36,848 nucleotides of DNA from Streptomyces canus (GTDB lineage: Bacteria > Actinomycetota > Actinomycetes > Streptomycetales > Streptomycetaceae): the NCBI RefSeq assembly GCF_041435015.1, contig NZ_CP107993.1, positions 1 to 36,848 of the forward strand, read 5' to 3'. Shown in pieces: positions 1 through 7,169 of the stretch (the first letter of the stretch is position 1; every line of letters begins with the position of its first letter). Below the pieces are notes generated by a model. That model did not search any database, was not told the DNA's origin, and saw only the letters and a list, made by a program, of their open reading frames with translations. Position numbers and translations under genes: made by a program.

Positions 1-264
1 CGGGGACTGCGGAGTCGGGTCGTAGAGGTCGAGGTCGTCCCAGCGGGCGGGCAGCCTTCCGATCGCGTCTCGGCCCTCGCTCAGGAGGTCCCAGTACTCC
101 TCGGGGCTGGCGATCTCGCCGGGGAAGCGACAGGCCATCGACACGATCGCGATCGGCTCCGTCCGCTGCTCCTCGAGCTCGGCGTTGCGCTGCTGTAGCT
201 GCAGCACTGCTGCCATCGCGCGGCGCAGGCGGTCCTCGTTCCCGGGCCTGTTCACATCCGTCAT
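1..264 (-). CDS. Type I modular polyketide synthase, N-terminal fragment
   Basis: This is the first 88 codons of a large PKS that runs off the left edge. The ATG is at 264-262. Residues 1-34 form a short charged helical stretch (RLRRAMAAVLQLQQRNAEL) typical of an N-terminal docking domain. A ketosynthase opening follows, with EPIAIVSMACRFPG, then SPEEYWDLLSEGRDAI and the WDDLDLYDP region. That order is the hallmark of a modular PKS subunit that accepts a chain from an upstream subunit, so this is probably not the loading protein. The KS catalytic Cys and His lie outside the window. The family call is secure; the product and the module count cannot be read here. Confidence 0.93.
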   Translation of the reverse strand, partial: MTDVNRPGNEDRLRRAMAAVLQLQQRNAELEEQRTEPIAIVSMACRFPGEIASPEEYWDLLSEGRDAIGRLPARWDDLDLYDPTPQSP

Positions 265-357
265 TCGACTCGACTCCGTCACTTTTTCCTACGGCGTGGC
301 GTAGATACTGGAATGTCGATTCCCGAGCAGGGATCGGCGCGCTCGGCAAACGCAAGA

Positions 358-386
358 GAGCCGCATCGCGAGGGGCGATGCGGCTC
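358..386. terminator. Perfect 12-bp hairpin upstream of the PKS
   Basis: GAGCCGCATCGC (358-369) pairs perfectly with GCGATGCGGCTC (375-386) around a 5-nt loop. A second inverted repeat, CAAGAGAG (353-360) with CTCTCTTG (396-403), overlaps the base of the first, so the two cannot form fully at once. There is no U-run. It could act as a factor-independent terminator for the minus-strand tetR operon, or as a leader structure in the PKS 5' UTR, since it lies 94 nt upstream of the PKS start. Confidence 0.5.
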
Positions 387-610
387 GGAATGCGACTCTC
401 TTGGGTACTCAGAGGCCTTCAAGGCTTCGGGCGCTGAATTCAATTCACGTAGGCCCGGAAAGTCTGGGCGTCAGGTTTTGGACACAGTACGCCCGCCGGA
501 ACAGTGTGACAGAGGACGCGGCTCGCCGTCAACGCTTGCTTGGGGAGAAACCGCTGTTCTGCGGGATGCGATGGGGCGTGATGTCCATTTCGCGACGGGG
601 TTCGAGATTC

Positions 611-644
611 GCTCAAGAAATGCTTGACAGTGGTTTTCTTGAGC
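611..644. terminator. Inverted repeat just downstream of the tetR gene
   Basis: GCTCAAGAAA (611-620) and TTTCTTGAGC (635-644) are perfect 10-bp arms around a 14-nt loop. The hairpin lies 14 nt past the stop of the minus-strand TetR gene and fits a terminator for the MFS-tetR operon. The right arm runs into GAGCGGTTCTC, which resembles the operator-like boxes at 5813 and 7107, so a regulatory site is an alternative. Confidence 0.5.
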
Positions 645-657
645 GGTTCTCGACCAC

Positions 658-1398
658 TCATCCGTTGCCGTCGGCCCGGACTCTCATTCCGTCGATCATG
701 CAGCTGAGGCCGAACGCGAAGTGGTCGTCCCATTCGCGGGCCTCGCCGGCCTCGAGGTTGACCCGCATGCGTGGGTAGTTGTTCCCGAGTGCGTCCAGCA
801 TCGGCGGCAGCCACATGGCCTTGACGTCGTCGGGCTTCAGGCCGGACTCACGCATCTTAATGATCCACTTCACCTCGTCGGCGGCGAAGCCCAGAACGAA
901 GTTCACGAGGGTGCCCACGGCGCGGTAGGCAGCGGGCGGGCGGAACCCGCCCTTCTCGGCCAGGGTGATGAGCGTTTCGAACATGGCCAGGGCGTTCGGG
1001 CCGACCATGGCGTAGCTCTGCGCGAGCTGGCTCATCCACGGGTGTTCACGGATGATCCGTCGCAGGTCCTGCGCGATGTGCTCTGCCTGCGAACCCCACT
1101 CGGCGTCGGGATCGACCGACACGTCCAGGTCGCCGAGCGTTTCGTCCATCACGAACTCGAGGAGCGCGTCCTTGGTGGGGACGTGCCAGTAGAGGGACAT
1201 TGCCGCGACGCCGACATCCGCCGCCAATCGCCTCATCGACAGAGCGCCAAGACCCTCCTGGTCGAGCAGCCGGATGGCCGTCGCGACGACCTGGTGGCGG
1301 CTCAGGGGGCTCTGTGCACTCGGGGGTTGGGGGGCCACGCCGGAGAGCCAGATGCTGTCCAGACGCGGTGTCCCCTTGCTTTGCGCCATGACGGTCAC
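658..1398 (-). CDS. TetR-family repressor, tetracycline-repressor-like C-terminal domain
   Basis: This 246-aa DNA-binding repressor probably controls the adjacent exporter. The recognition region is at residues 51-73 (GALSMRRLAADVGVAAMSLY), where the TetR helix-turn-helix normally sits after RLLDQEGL. The long, mostly helical remainder fits the TetR_C class of ligand-binding domains that sense drugs. The GTG at 1398 overlaps the TGA of the upstream MFS gene (GTGA), so the two genes are translationally coupled; an ATG at 1389 is a possible alternative start. The pairing suggests substrate-induced export of the cluster's own product. The ligand is unknown. Confidence 0.88.
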   Translation of the reverse strand: MTVMAQSKGTPRLDSIWLSGVAPQPPSAQSPLSRHQVVATAIRLLDQEGLGALSMRRLAADVGVAAMSLYWHVPTKDALLEFVMDETLGDLDVSVDPDAEWGSQAEHIAQDLRRIIREHPWMSQLAQSYAMVGPNALAMFETLITLAEKGGFRPPAAYRAVGTLVNFVLGFAADEVKWIIKMRESGLKPDDVKAMWLPPMLDALGNNYPRMRVNLEAGEAREWDDHFAFGLSCMIDGMRVRADGNG

Positions 1399-2981
1399 GA
1401 TACGCTCGCATGCTCCTGGGCCTGCTCAGCGGTGGTCCCCGCTTCCAGGACGGTGGCCTGCGCGGCGTTCCTGCGCAGCAGTACCCAGGCGACCGCGCCC
1501 GCGGCGAAGGCGGCGACGGCGCCGAACTTCAGGCTCAGGGAGACACCGGAGACGAACGCCTCGCGCACCTGTTCCACGGCCTGTGCGGCATCGCTCGTCC
1601 GGGCCGCGATGCCCAGGGACTCGCCGACCGAATTCCTCGCGTCCGCGGGGATGACAGAGGGCACCTGCGAGGCGAACTGTGCCGCGGCGAGGCTGCCGAG
1701 CACGGCCACACCGAGAGCGCTGCCGAGCTCCTGCATCGTGGAATTCAGGCCGGAGGCCATACCCGCGCGCTCCAGGGGGATGGCACCCATCATCGCGTTG
1801 GAGGAGGCGGGGAGGGCGATACCCACGCCGGCACCCATGAGAGCCAGGCCGGCCAGCGGCAGCGCGAAGCTCGAGTCTGCGGCGATGAAGCTCAGGGTGA
1901 CCAGTCCGAGGCCCATGACGCCCAGGCCGGTGGCAAGGGTCGCGGGCGTGCCGATCTTGGCGCTGATCTTCGGGCTGAACGGCGTCAGCACAAGCAGCGC
2001 GAGAGCCATGGGAATGACGCCCAGGCCGGCCTGGAGGGGGGTGTAGTCGAGGACGAACTGCAGGTACTGGGTGAAGAGGAACAGCGAGCCGGCCATCGCG
2101 ACGGAGGTCAGGGAAGCACTGCCGACCGCGCCGCTGAACACCGGGTTGCGGAAGAGGGTCACGTCGAGCATGGGGTCGTCACAGGTGCGCTCCCAGTACA
2201 CGAACCCGGCGAGGGCGGCGACACCGATCGCCAGCGGAACCAGCACGTCGGCAGAGGACCAGCCGTGCTCGGGCACGGAGATGACGGCGTAGACGGTGCC
2301 GACGGCCATCACGGTGGAGAGCAGGACGCCGGGCACGTCGGGCTTGCGGACCTTGGGGTCACGCGACTCGGGGATCAGGAAGATCATTGTGACCAGGGCG
2401 ATCACACCCACCGGAACGTTGATCAGCAGCACCGAGCCCCACCAGAAGTGGTTGAGCAGGAAGCCGCCCAGCACGGGTCCGAGTGCGATCGAGCCCGCGG
2501 CGACACCGGTCCAGGCCGCGATGGCTTTGGGCCGCTCCTTCTCGTCGAAGACCTGCAGCAGGACGGCGAGGGTGCTGGGCATCAACAGCGCGGCTCCGAT
2601 ACCCATGCCGACCCGGCTCAGGATGAGCTGCGTCGTGCTGTCGGACATCGACGCGACGAAGGAGCCGAGGGTGAACAGCGCCACGCCGGTGAGGAGCGCC
2701 TTCTTGCGTCCGATGCGGTCGGAGAGTGAGCCCGTGGTCATCAGCAGGCCGGCCAGCACCAGGGTGTAGCTGTTCATGACCCACTGGATCGAGGACGTGC
2801 TCGCGTTCAAGGACTCGGTCATCGACGGGATGGCCACCGTCAGGACCGTGTTGTCCAGCAGCACCAGCATCACCGCGAGGCACAGGGTGCTGAGGATCAG
2901 CCAGCGCCGCGGATGGGGTGGAGGCCCTGCGGCTTCGGGCACCGTGGCCTCGGTCTGTACGTGATCTGAGTTCGCAGTCAT
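1395..2981 (-). CDS. MFS drug exporter, DHA2 (EmrB/QacA) family, 14 TM
   Basis: This 528-aa proton-driven multidrug exporter sits in the cytoplasmic membrane. The DHA2 signature near the first helix is visible (LLDNTVLTVAIPS, residues 41-53). Motif A follows at GSLSDRIGRKK (84-94), and motif C-like glycines appear in GVAAGSIALGPVLGG. The hydrophobic pattern and length fit 14 helices. The ATG at 2981 has an AGGGAGA ribosome-binding site. It is the first gene of a two-gene operon with the overlapping tetR. Its position beside a PKS gene suggests a self-resistance or export role, which is an inference. Confidence 0.92.
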   Translation of the reverse strand: MTANSDHVQTEATVPEAAGPPPHPRRWLILSTLCLAVMLVLLDNTVLTVAIPSMTESLNASTSSIQWVMNSYTLVLAGLLMTTGSLSDRIGRKKALLTGVALFTLGSFVASMSDSTTQLILSRVGMGIGAALLMPSTLAVLLQVFDEKERPKAIAAWTGVAAGSIALGPVLGGFLLNHFWWGSVLLINVPVGVIALVTMIFLIPESRDPKVRKPDVPGVLLSTVMAVGTVYAVISVPEHGWSSADVLVPLAIGVAALAGFVYWERTCDDPMLDVTLFRNPVFSGAVGSASLTSVAMAGSLFLFTQYLQFVLDYTPLQAGLGVIPMALALLVLTPFSPKISAKIGTPATLATGLGVMGLGLVTLSFIAADSSFALPLAGLALMGAGVGIALPASSNAMMGAIPLERAGMASGLNSTMQELGSALGVAVLGSLAAAQFASQVPSVIPADARNSVGESLGIAARTSDAAQAVEQVREAFVSGVSLSLKFGAVAAFAAGAVAWVLLRRNAAQATVLEAGTTAEQAQEHASVS

Positions 2982-3010
2982 GGAATCTCCCTTGCAGTCC
3001 TCGTCGTACG

Positions 3011-3039
3011 TTGTAAGCTAGCACGGTACACCGTAAGGG
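3011..3039. promoter_or_regulatory. Candidate TetR operator in the exporter promoter
   Basis: ACGGTACACCGT (3023-3034) has inverted arms ACGGT/ACCGT around a 2-bp centre. A second, overlapping element, TTGTAAG (3011-3017), is echoed by CCGTAAG (3031-3037). The site lies 30-55 bp upstream of the exporter ATG, where a TetR repressor would block transcription. It was assigned by position and symmetry only. Confidence 0.5.
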
Positions 3040-3105
3040 AGCGGGGTCGGTTCCGCAATCTCGATTACCAAGTCTGGGCCGCCCCGAAAGGTCATGTCGA
3101 CACGG

Positions 3106-3122
3106 CTTGAGTCGTTCTCAAG
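3106..3122. repeat. Short inverted repeat CTTGAG/CTCAAG
   Basis: CTTGAG and CTCAAG flank a 5-nt centre (TCGTT). The 17-nt element resembles 638-654 (CTTGAGCGGTTCTCGAC) on the other side of the MFS-tetR pair. It lies between the divergent exporter and DUF5302 genes and may be an operator; its function is unproven. Confidence 0.35.
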
Positions 3123-3239
3123 TCCCTTTCGAGCGAGGTTCAGGAGAATCGTGAGAAGTCATTCCTGGTGATCGTCGAACGGTGACAGAAGATTGACATG
3201 GCGCCCTGACCAATTCCCCCTATCGCCTGGGAGGCATGG

Positions 3240-3422
3240 ATGACTGCGGTACCCGAGCAGAACAATTCTGAGCAGGACCAGAAGGAGAAGATGAAGCAGG
3301 CTCTCCAGCGAAAGGAACGCGCCCGGCAGGAGAGGGTTGCTCACGAGGAAGGCCGCCTGAAGATCAAGAGCATGAGCGGTCCCGCGGGCAACAAGAGGTT
3401 CTTCCGCCGCAAGACCGGGTGA
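3240..3422 (+). CDS. Small DUF5302-like protein, copy 1
   Basis: This is a 60-aa, highly charged protein with no signal peptide or membrane segment. The N-terminal part is acidic and Gln-rich and the middle is helical and basic (MKQALQRKERARQERVAHEE). It ends in GPAGNKRFFRRKTG. That tail, preceded by an EALxRK-like helix, matches my recollection of actinobacterial DUF5302 proteins, whose function is unknown. A GGGAGG ribosome-binding site (3229-3234) supports the ATG at 3240. A paralogue with the same RR[KR]TG tail lies at 15291, so the two bracket the regulatory block. Confidence 0.7.
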   Translation: MTAVPEQNNSEQDQKEKMKQALQRKERARQERVAHEEGRLKIKSMSGPAGNKRFFRRKTG

Positions 3423-3445
3423 ACCGTCACAGTCAGGGACGACGG

Positions 3446-3494
3446 GGCGGGTTCCGTACCTTCGACGGCTCAGCCGCGATGTGCGGAACCCGCC
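3446..3494. terminator. Inverted repeat between convergent genes
   Basis: GGCGGGTTCCG (3446-3456) and CGGAACCCGCC (3484-3494) form an 11-bp stem with a 27-nt loop. It sits where the plus-strand DUF5302 gene (ends 3422) and the minus-strand HTH gene (ends 3470) converge. It could serve as a bidirectional terminator, although it overlaps the last codons of the minus-strand gene. Confidence 0.5.
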
Positions 3495-5413
3495 TCCTTT
3501 TCCAGTTCCCGGGAGAGGTGCCGCAGGCAGACCGCCCGGTTCCGTAATGCCGGACGTGGACAGGGTTTCCCCGCCCAGCCCTGACAGAACCTCGGCGCGA
3601 GCGGGGGAACCGGTGCCTGTGCCGCGGCGCCCGACGTGCCGTCCGTCCGGCAGGGCTTGCAGAGCCCGTCGTTCAGCGCGGGGCCCACCAACCGGATGAC
3701 GCAGCCACAGGTGGTGCACGAAGCCCGCGGGCTACACCGCGGCGCTTCGGCGAGCGGAACCGTCGCGGGCCGGATCACCGTCGCGGGTCGGGTCCCGGAA
3801 GCCTTCTCGGCGCGGCGGTCGGCGACCACCTCGGCACACAGTTCACACGGCTTCAGACGGGGCCACATGGTTCCGGCCTCACAGGTGAAGTGCCCACAGC
3901 CCCAGCGCGGCAGGCCGACACCCAGCAGCCAGCGGCCGGGGTCCCGGATGTCGGAGACCAAGGTGCCCGCGAAGCGCTCCGTGAGGCGGTGCCGAAGCCG
4001 GTCCTCGGACATGCCCAGGTCCAGCTCGCGTTGGACCATCCGGGCGATGGCCCGCAGGACGAAGCCGCTCTCCACCTGGTCCAGGAGCCAGTGCACGGGC
4101 TCCAGCACGGAGTACAGCCTCGTGCCCACGACCTGCCGCGGATGCCGGCGACTCCCGCCGCTTGCCGACGGCGGCGCGACGGGAGCGGAACCGTCCGTCG
4201 GCGGGACCTCCCGCTCCGAAGCGCGGTGCTTCGCTCTCGCCCCTACTACCGGTAGTGCGCCTCCGGCGGGTACGAAAGGACGGTTCCGGTTCTCCATCGC
4301 GGGGTGACCCTTGGGCCGGCCCACAAGAGAGTGTCCTGTGTGGTGCGGTGCAGCAGCGGGGCGTTCCGTGAAATCGGCCCGGTCCGCCGCCGGAGCCGCC
4401 GAGCCCCTTGACGCATCGGGGGAACGGAGCCCGGGCGACCCGGCTCTTCCCCCGAGGGCAGTATCGGGGCGCTGGGAGACCGCACCGGGGCCGTACCTCC
4501 TGTGGGATGGCGTGTCGGTCGTGTTCGGCTCGCGGACCTCACAGGACGCCTCGCCGACCAGGCCGGGCGCGTCGCCCCCGCGGGCGCCGTGGGCGGCGGC
4601 CACCGCCGGGACGAGCAGCAGCGTCTTGCCGAAGTGGCCCGCCTTGTGCCGAAGACGCCGGGTCACGACGACCCCGAGGTCCTGGAGGCGGGTCAGAACC
4701 TTGCTCGCACCGGAGACCGAGCAACCGAGCAGCCCGGCCAGCGTCGCTCCCGAGCGGCCCCGCCCGCTCTCCACGCGGCCGCCCACCAGCCGGACCCGGC
4801 CGTTGCCTCGGGACCGAAGGGTCAACAGGAGCAGCGCAAGCCGGTCCGTGGCCGCGCCCCTCGCCCGCCGTCCCGCGAGCAGACCGGGGAGCGTGGCGTC
4901 CTTGCCGGCCGGGGCCCAGCCCGGACCGAAGAGTGCCTCCAGCAGCCTGAGCAGCGTGGCGAGTTCCTTCTGCGACAGCGCCAGCGGCTGCGTGTGGTCA
5001 CCCGACCGCTTCGCGCGCCACAGCGGCATGACGACACAATCCAGTCCGGTGACCAGTCCGTCGGGGCCCGTCACCGCACGGGACTTGAGCGCGCCCGAAG
5101 CTCTGAGGGCGGGCAGCGCGGCATGGTCGATCGTCGACTCGGAGACGCCCAGCCAGCGGGCCAGCTCGGCAGCCCAGATGGACGTGCGGGAGGTGTGGAC
5201 GGAGGCCTTCGCCATCAGGACGACGGCGGCCAAGCGCGCCACGTCGGGCAGCCTCACCAGGGCCGGATCGTCGAGCAGTGCGCGCACGGCCGCCTCGAGC
5301 CGCTCGCGCATCCGCTCCCCGAGCCGCAGAGCGGCGGGGGCGGCCGGGCGGGGCGAGTCGGCGCCGGTTCCGGCAGGACCGGACCAGGGCCATGGACTGT
5401 TCATCGGAGCCAT
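3470..5413 (-). CDS. Large two-HTH protein with C-terminal Cys clusters, function unknown
   Basis: I do not recognise a named family. From the ATG at 5413 (GGGGGA upstream; an ATG at 5464 would add 17 residues but lacks a ribosome-binding site) the protein has 647 residues. There are two winged-helix-like segments. Residues 78-105 contain SIWAAELARWLGVSESTIDH. Residues 222-252 contain ATLAGLLGCSVSGASKVL, followed by a basic wing (TRRLRHKAGHFGKT). A long, low-complexity Pro/Gly/Arg linker follows. The C-terminal ~150 residues hold three Cys/His groups: CGHFTC...CELC, CTTCGC...CKPC and CQGW...CPRP...CLRHL, plausible zinc sites. The two wHTH domains with a disordered linker recall plasmid replication initiators or chromosome-organising proteins, but this is speculation. 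Confidence 0.75.
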   Translation of the reverse strand: MAPMNSPWPWSGPAGTGADSPRPAAPAALRLGERMRERLEAAVRALLDDPALVRLPDVARLAAVVLMAKASVHTSRTSIWAAELARWLGVSESTIDHAALPALRASGALKSRAVTGPDGLVTGLDCVVMPLWRAKRSGDHTQPLALSQKELATLLRLLEALFGPGWAPAGKDATLPGLLAGRRARGAATDRLALLLLTLRSRGNGRVRLVGGRVESGRGRSGATLAGLLGCSVSGASKVLTRLQDLGVVVTRRLRHKAGHFGKTLLLVPAVAAAHGARGGDAPGLVGEASCEVREPNTTDTPSHRRYGPGAVSQRPDTALGGRAGSPGLRSPDASRGSAAPAADRADFTERPAAAPHHTGHSLVGRPKGHPAMENRNRPFVPAGGALPVVGARAKHRASEREVPPTDGSAPVAPPSASGGSRRHPRQVVGTRLYSVLEPVHWLLDQVESGFVLRAIARMVQRELDLGMSEDRLRHRLTERFAGTLVSDIRDPGRWLLGVGLPRWGCGHFTCEAGTMWPRLKPCELCAEVVADRRAEKASGTRPATVIRPATVPLAEAPRCSPRASCTTCGCVIRLVGPALNDGLCKPCRTDGTSGAAAQAPVPPLAPRFCQGWAGKPCPRPALRNRAVCLRHLSRELEKEAGSAHRG

Positions 5414-5466
5414 GGCGCGGTTTCCCCCGTATCTGTCGAGCCATGTGACGACTGCTGGTGACATCG

Positions 5467-5530
5467 AACAGTACGAACTGGCCGGTTTATTTTCAACCGA
5501 GACTCTAGGGCGCCTCTCGGTTCAACGAGA
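5467..5530. promoter_or_regulatory. Divergent promoter region with operator-like segments
   Basis: This is the spacer between the divergent HTH gene and the carboxylase epsilon gene. AACAGTACGA (5467-5476) is a 10-bp exact match to one arm of the box at 7107-7125 read on the minus strand. It is followed by CCGGTTTAT, as though the second arm were displaced. TCTCG/CGAGA (5515-5530) forms another small inverted repeat. The regulatory function is inferred. Confidence 0.35.
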
Positions 5531-5581
5531 TGGATCCTCCAGAGTCGTGCCCGACAGTGACCCCGAACCGAGGAGGTGAGC

Positions 5582-5794
5582 ATGAGTAGTCCCGGCGACG
5601 CCGATGTCTTCGTACGTATCGTGCGAGGACATTTCAACGAGGGCGAACTTGCCGCTCTGGTCATCGCATTGCGCGTTCTGCGGGACGGCGCTGCGAAGGG
5701 TGCGGCGGTGGGCGGTGTGATGGGTCGGCGGCCGGCCGACCGGGCGCCCTGGCGGCAGTCCTCGCTCTACAGGGCTCCGCACAGTTGGCGATGA
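5582..5794 (+). CDS. accE: Acyl-CoA carboxylase epsilon subunit
   Basis: This is a 70-aa protein. Actinobacterial acetyl/propionyl-CoA carboxylases carry a small epsilon subunit that binds the beta (carboxyltransferase) subunit and boosts the complex that makes malonyl- or methylmalonyl-CoA. The signature is an N-terminal VRGHFNEGELAALVIALRVL segment (residues 11-30), equivalent to the VxGxPxxEELAAL motif. An Arg-rich linker and an aromatic tail with WRQSSLYRAP complete it. AGGAGG (5571-5576) supports the ATG at 5582 over the GTG at 5576. The next gene is the remains of its usual partner, the beta subunit, so this subunit may act with a beta subunit encoded elsewhere or be a leftover. Confidence 0.82.
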   Translation: MSSPGDADVFVRIVRGHFNEGELAALVIALRVLRDGAAKGAAVGGVMGRRPADRAPWRQSSLYRAPHSWR

Positions 5795-5812
5795 CGTTAT
5801 CCGACGAGTAGA

Positions 5813-5832
5813 AACCGAACGAGCGGTTCGTT
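5813..5832. promoter_or_regulatory. ARE-like operator box 1 (gamma-butyrolactone-receptor type)
   Basis: AACCGAACGAGCGGTTCGTT lies upstream of the carboxyltransferase relic and the receptor-like repressor. Read on the minus strand, 7107-7125 gives AACAGTACGAGCGGTTTGT, which shares ACGAGCGGTT plus the flanking AAC and GT. Length, AAC...GTT symmetry and context match the autoregulatory elements bound by ArpA/ScbR-family receptors. Binding is inferred. Confidence 0.6.
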
Positions 5833-5894
5833 AAAGTGTTGCGTGCACAGCGTCGGAGCCGGGCATCTGGTCGTGCTGCAGGAAGGAACCTGTC

Positions 5895-6292
5895 ATGGCG
5901 AAGAGCGCCTCGGCTCCGAAGGGGGCCGGGCCCACTGATGCCCGTGGCGCCGGGGTGTCCTGGACATCGAGGCCTCCGGGAAGGCCGCACGCTTCGCGCA
6001 GATCCGCGACGCCTTCGACACCCCGATCACCACCCTGCCGGATGTCCCCGGCTTCTTCCCCGGCGTCGTCCAGGAGAACGGTGGAACCATCCGGCACATT
6101 GCCGGCCTCGCGAACGAAATCGCGGTGGCGGGCGCCGAAGGCGCCGCCGACGCGATCTGCCGCAAGCAGACCGCCGACGCCCAGGACCCGAAAGCCATGC
6201 GCGCCCGCATGGTGCCCATCCGGTCCCTCGCGATGCCCCGCACCAAGCACGCCGGCCTGCCGTCCCGCAAGCGCGGCAACCCGCCCCAGTAA
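5895..6292 (+). pseudogene. Carboxyltransferase (acyl-CoA carboxylase beta, AccB/PccB-type) relic
   Basis: This is a shrunken remnant of a gene normally encoding about 520-530 aa. An ATG with a good ribosome-binding site opens MAKSASAPKGAGPTDARG, close to the usual AccB N-terminus (PTDARG). The homology then jumps to another reading frame from 5954: KAARFAQIRDAFDTPITTLP, DVPGFFPGVVQENGGTIRH, EIAVAGAEGAADAI and a closing SRKRGNPPQ. These match the C-terminal region (RICDAFNTPI, DVPGFLPGTDQEYGGIIRH, IAVMGAQGAVNI, KKHGNIPL). The biotin-pocket and acyl-CoA-pocket core, the segment between IRH and EIAV, and a stretch before PIRSLAM are all missing. There are thus at least three internal deletions plus a frame change, and it cannot be active. 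Confidence 0.8.
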
Positions 6293-6351
6293 CCGTATGA
6301 GAACAGGGAAGCCGGCCGGACTCCGGCGGCCCCGCATCGAGGAGAGTCCAG

Positions 6352-6969
6352 ATGGCCAAGCAGGATCGCGCGGTACGCACCCGACAGGCGCTGGTCCAGG
6401 CGGCCGCCGAGGTGTTCGCCCGGGAGGGGTTCGTCCAGGCGTCGCTGACCTCCATCAGCAGGACGGCAGGAGTGAGTACCGGGGCGCTGCACTTCCACTT
6501 CGAGAGCAAGGTCCAACTGGCCCTTGCCGTCGAGCGGGAGGCTGGCCGGATCCTCCGGGAGCAAATCTGTGGTCAGGGCGACGACCCGGACGGCTGCAAG
6601 TGCGTCCATCCCCTGCAGCGTCTGATCGAGGCCACGCACCGGCTGCTGCTGCGCCTCCGCGACGACCCGCTGGTCCGGGCCGGGTTCGGGCTCGGCGAGC
6701 GGGGTGCGCTGCGGCCCGGTGAGGGCGGGGGTCTGCGGGATCAGTGGAGGCGCTGGGTCGAGGGGGTGTTCGACGAGGCGGGGCGCAGGGGAGAGCTCGC
6801 CGAAGGAGTCGTCGGCGCGGACGCGGCGCTCACGGTGGTGGCGGCGACCGTGGGGTTCGAGGCCATGAGGGTGGATGCTCCCGAGTGGCTGGACCCGGCC
6901 ACGGCGGACCGGTTCTGGGGCGTGATGCTGCCCAGTCTGGCGGCGGCGGACCGTGTGGGCGGAGCGTAG
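6352..6969 (+). CDS. Gamma-butyrolactone receptor-like (pseudo-receptor) TetR repressor
   Basis: This 205-aa protein belongs to the ArpA/ScbR/JadR2 group. Its N-terminus, MAKQDRAVRTRQALVQAAAE, leads into the helix-turn-helix ASLTSISRTAGVSTGALHFH (residues 30-49) and then FESKVQLALAVE. The GALHFHF signature with a Lys two residues later is characteristic of this group, and the ASLxxISxxAGVSxGALHFHF form is closest to the JadR2/ScbR2 pseudo-receptors. A Trp-containing helix (RDQWRRWVEGVF) lies in the ligand domain. GAGGAGAG precedes the ATG. ARE-like boxes lie upstream (5813) and downstream at the SARP promoter (7107), so it probably represses the SARP and itself. Whether it binds a butyrolactone or another signal cannot be told. 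Confidence 0.82.
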   Translation: MAKQDRAVRTRQALVQAAAEVFAREGFVQASLTSISRTAGVSTGALHFHFESKVQLALAVEREAGRILREQICGQGDDPDGCKCVHPLQRLIEATHRLLLRLRDDPLVRAGFGLGERGALRPGEGGGLRDQWRRWVEGVFDEAGRRGELAEGVVGADAALTVVAATVGFEAMRVDAPEWLDPATADRFWGVMLPSLAAADRVGGA

Positions 6970-7106
6970 CGAGGTTCTCGCCAAAAACAGCATGATCGCC
7001 TTGTTACTTTTCGGGGGCGCGAGGTGGAGCGCAATCGATTAAAGGGACATTTGCTGCAATATCGCGGCAGGTTGATCTAATGTGACTCCCTGACTCGAAC
7101 AGATTG

Positions 7107-7125
7107 ACAAACCGCTCGTACTGTT
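7107..7125. promoter_or_regulatory. ARE-like operator box 2, at the SARP1 promoter
   Basis: On the minus strand it reads AACAGTACGAGCGGTTTGT, sharing the ACGAGCGGTT core with box 1 at 5813 in the opposite orientation. It ends 44 bp upstream of the SARP1 start, inside the AT-rich promoter region (TTTTTTAAT at 7124-7132). Receptor control of a SARP through such a box is well established in Streptomyces; its use here is inferred. Confidence 0.62.
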
Positions 7126-7169
7126 TTTTAATCGTCCCAGTGTTGCGGTCGTCGATGAGGGGAGTCGCG

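Larger units (their letters stand above)
265..657. other. Non-coding intergenic region upstream of the PKS
   Basis: About 390 bases lie between the PKS start and the end of the tetR gene. I see no convincing gene: the small frames across it resemble no protein family. It holds the two strong inverted repeats listed separately (358-386 and 611-644). The PKS promoter should lie here, reading leftward. Confidence 0.6.

Noticed and set aside
721..2046. 441-codon plus-strand frame across the exporter and tetR
   Set aside because: It lies antisense to two genes with full family signatures, and its product is compositionally biased.
5895..6722. 275-codon plus-strand frame beginning at the carboxyltransferase ATG
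   Set aside because: After about residue 18 the carboxyltransferase homology moves to another frame. The rest is Pro/Arg/Ser-rich shadow sequence and runs into the receptor gene.
6970..7169. Possible extra small gene before SARP1
   Set aside because: The frame extending SARP1 upstream to 7104 lacks a ribosome-binding site and crosses the ARE-like box. The AT-rich stretch is better read as a promoter.
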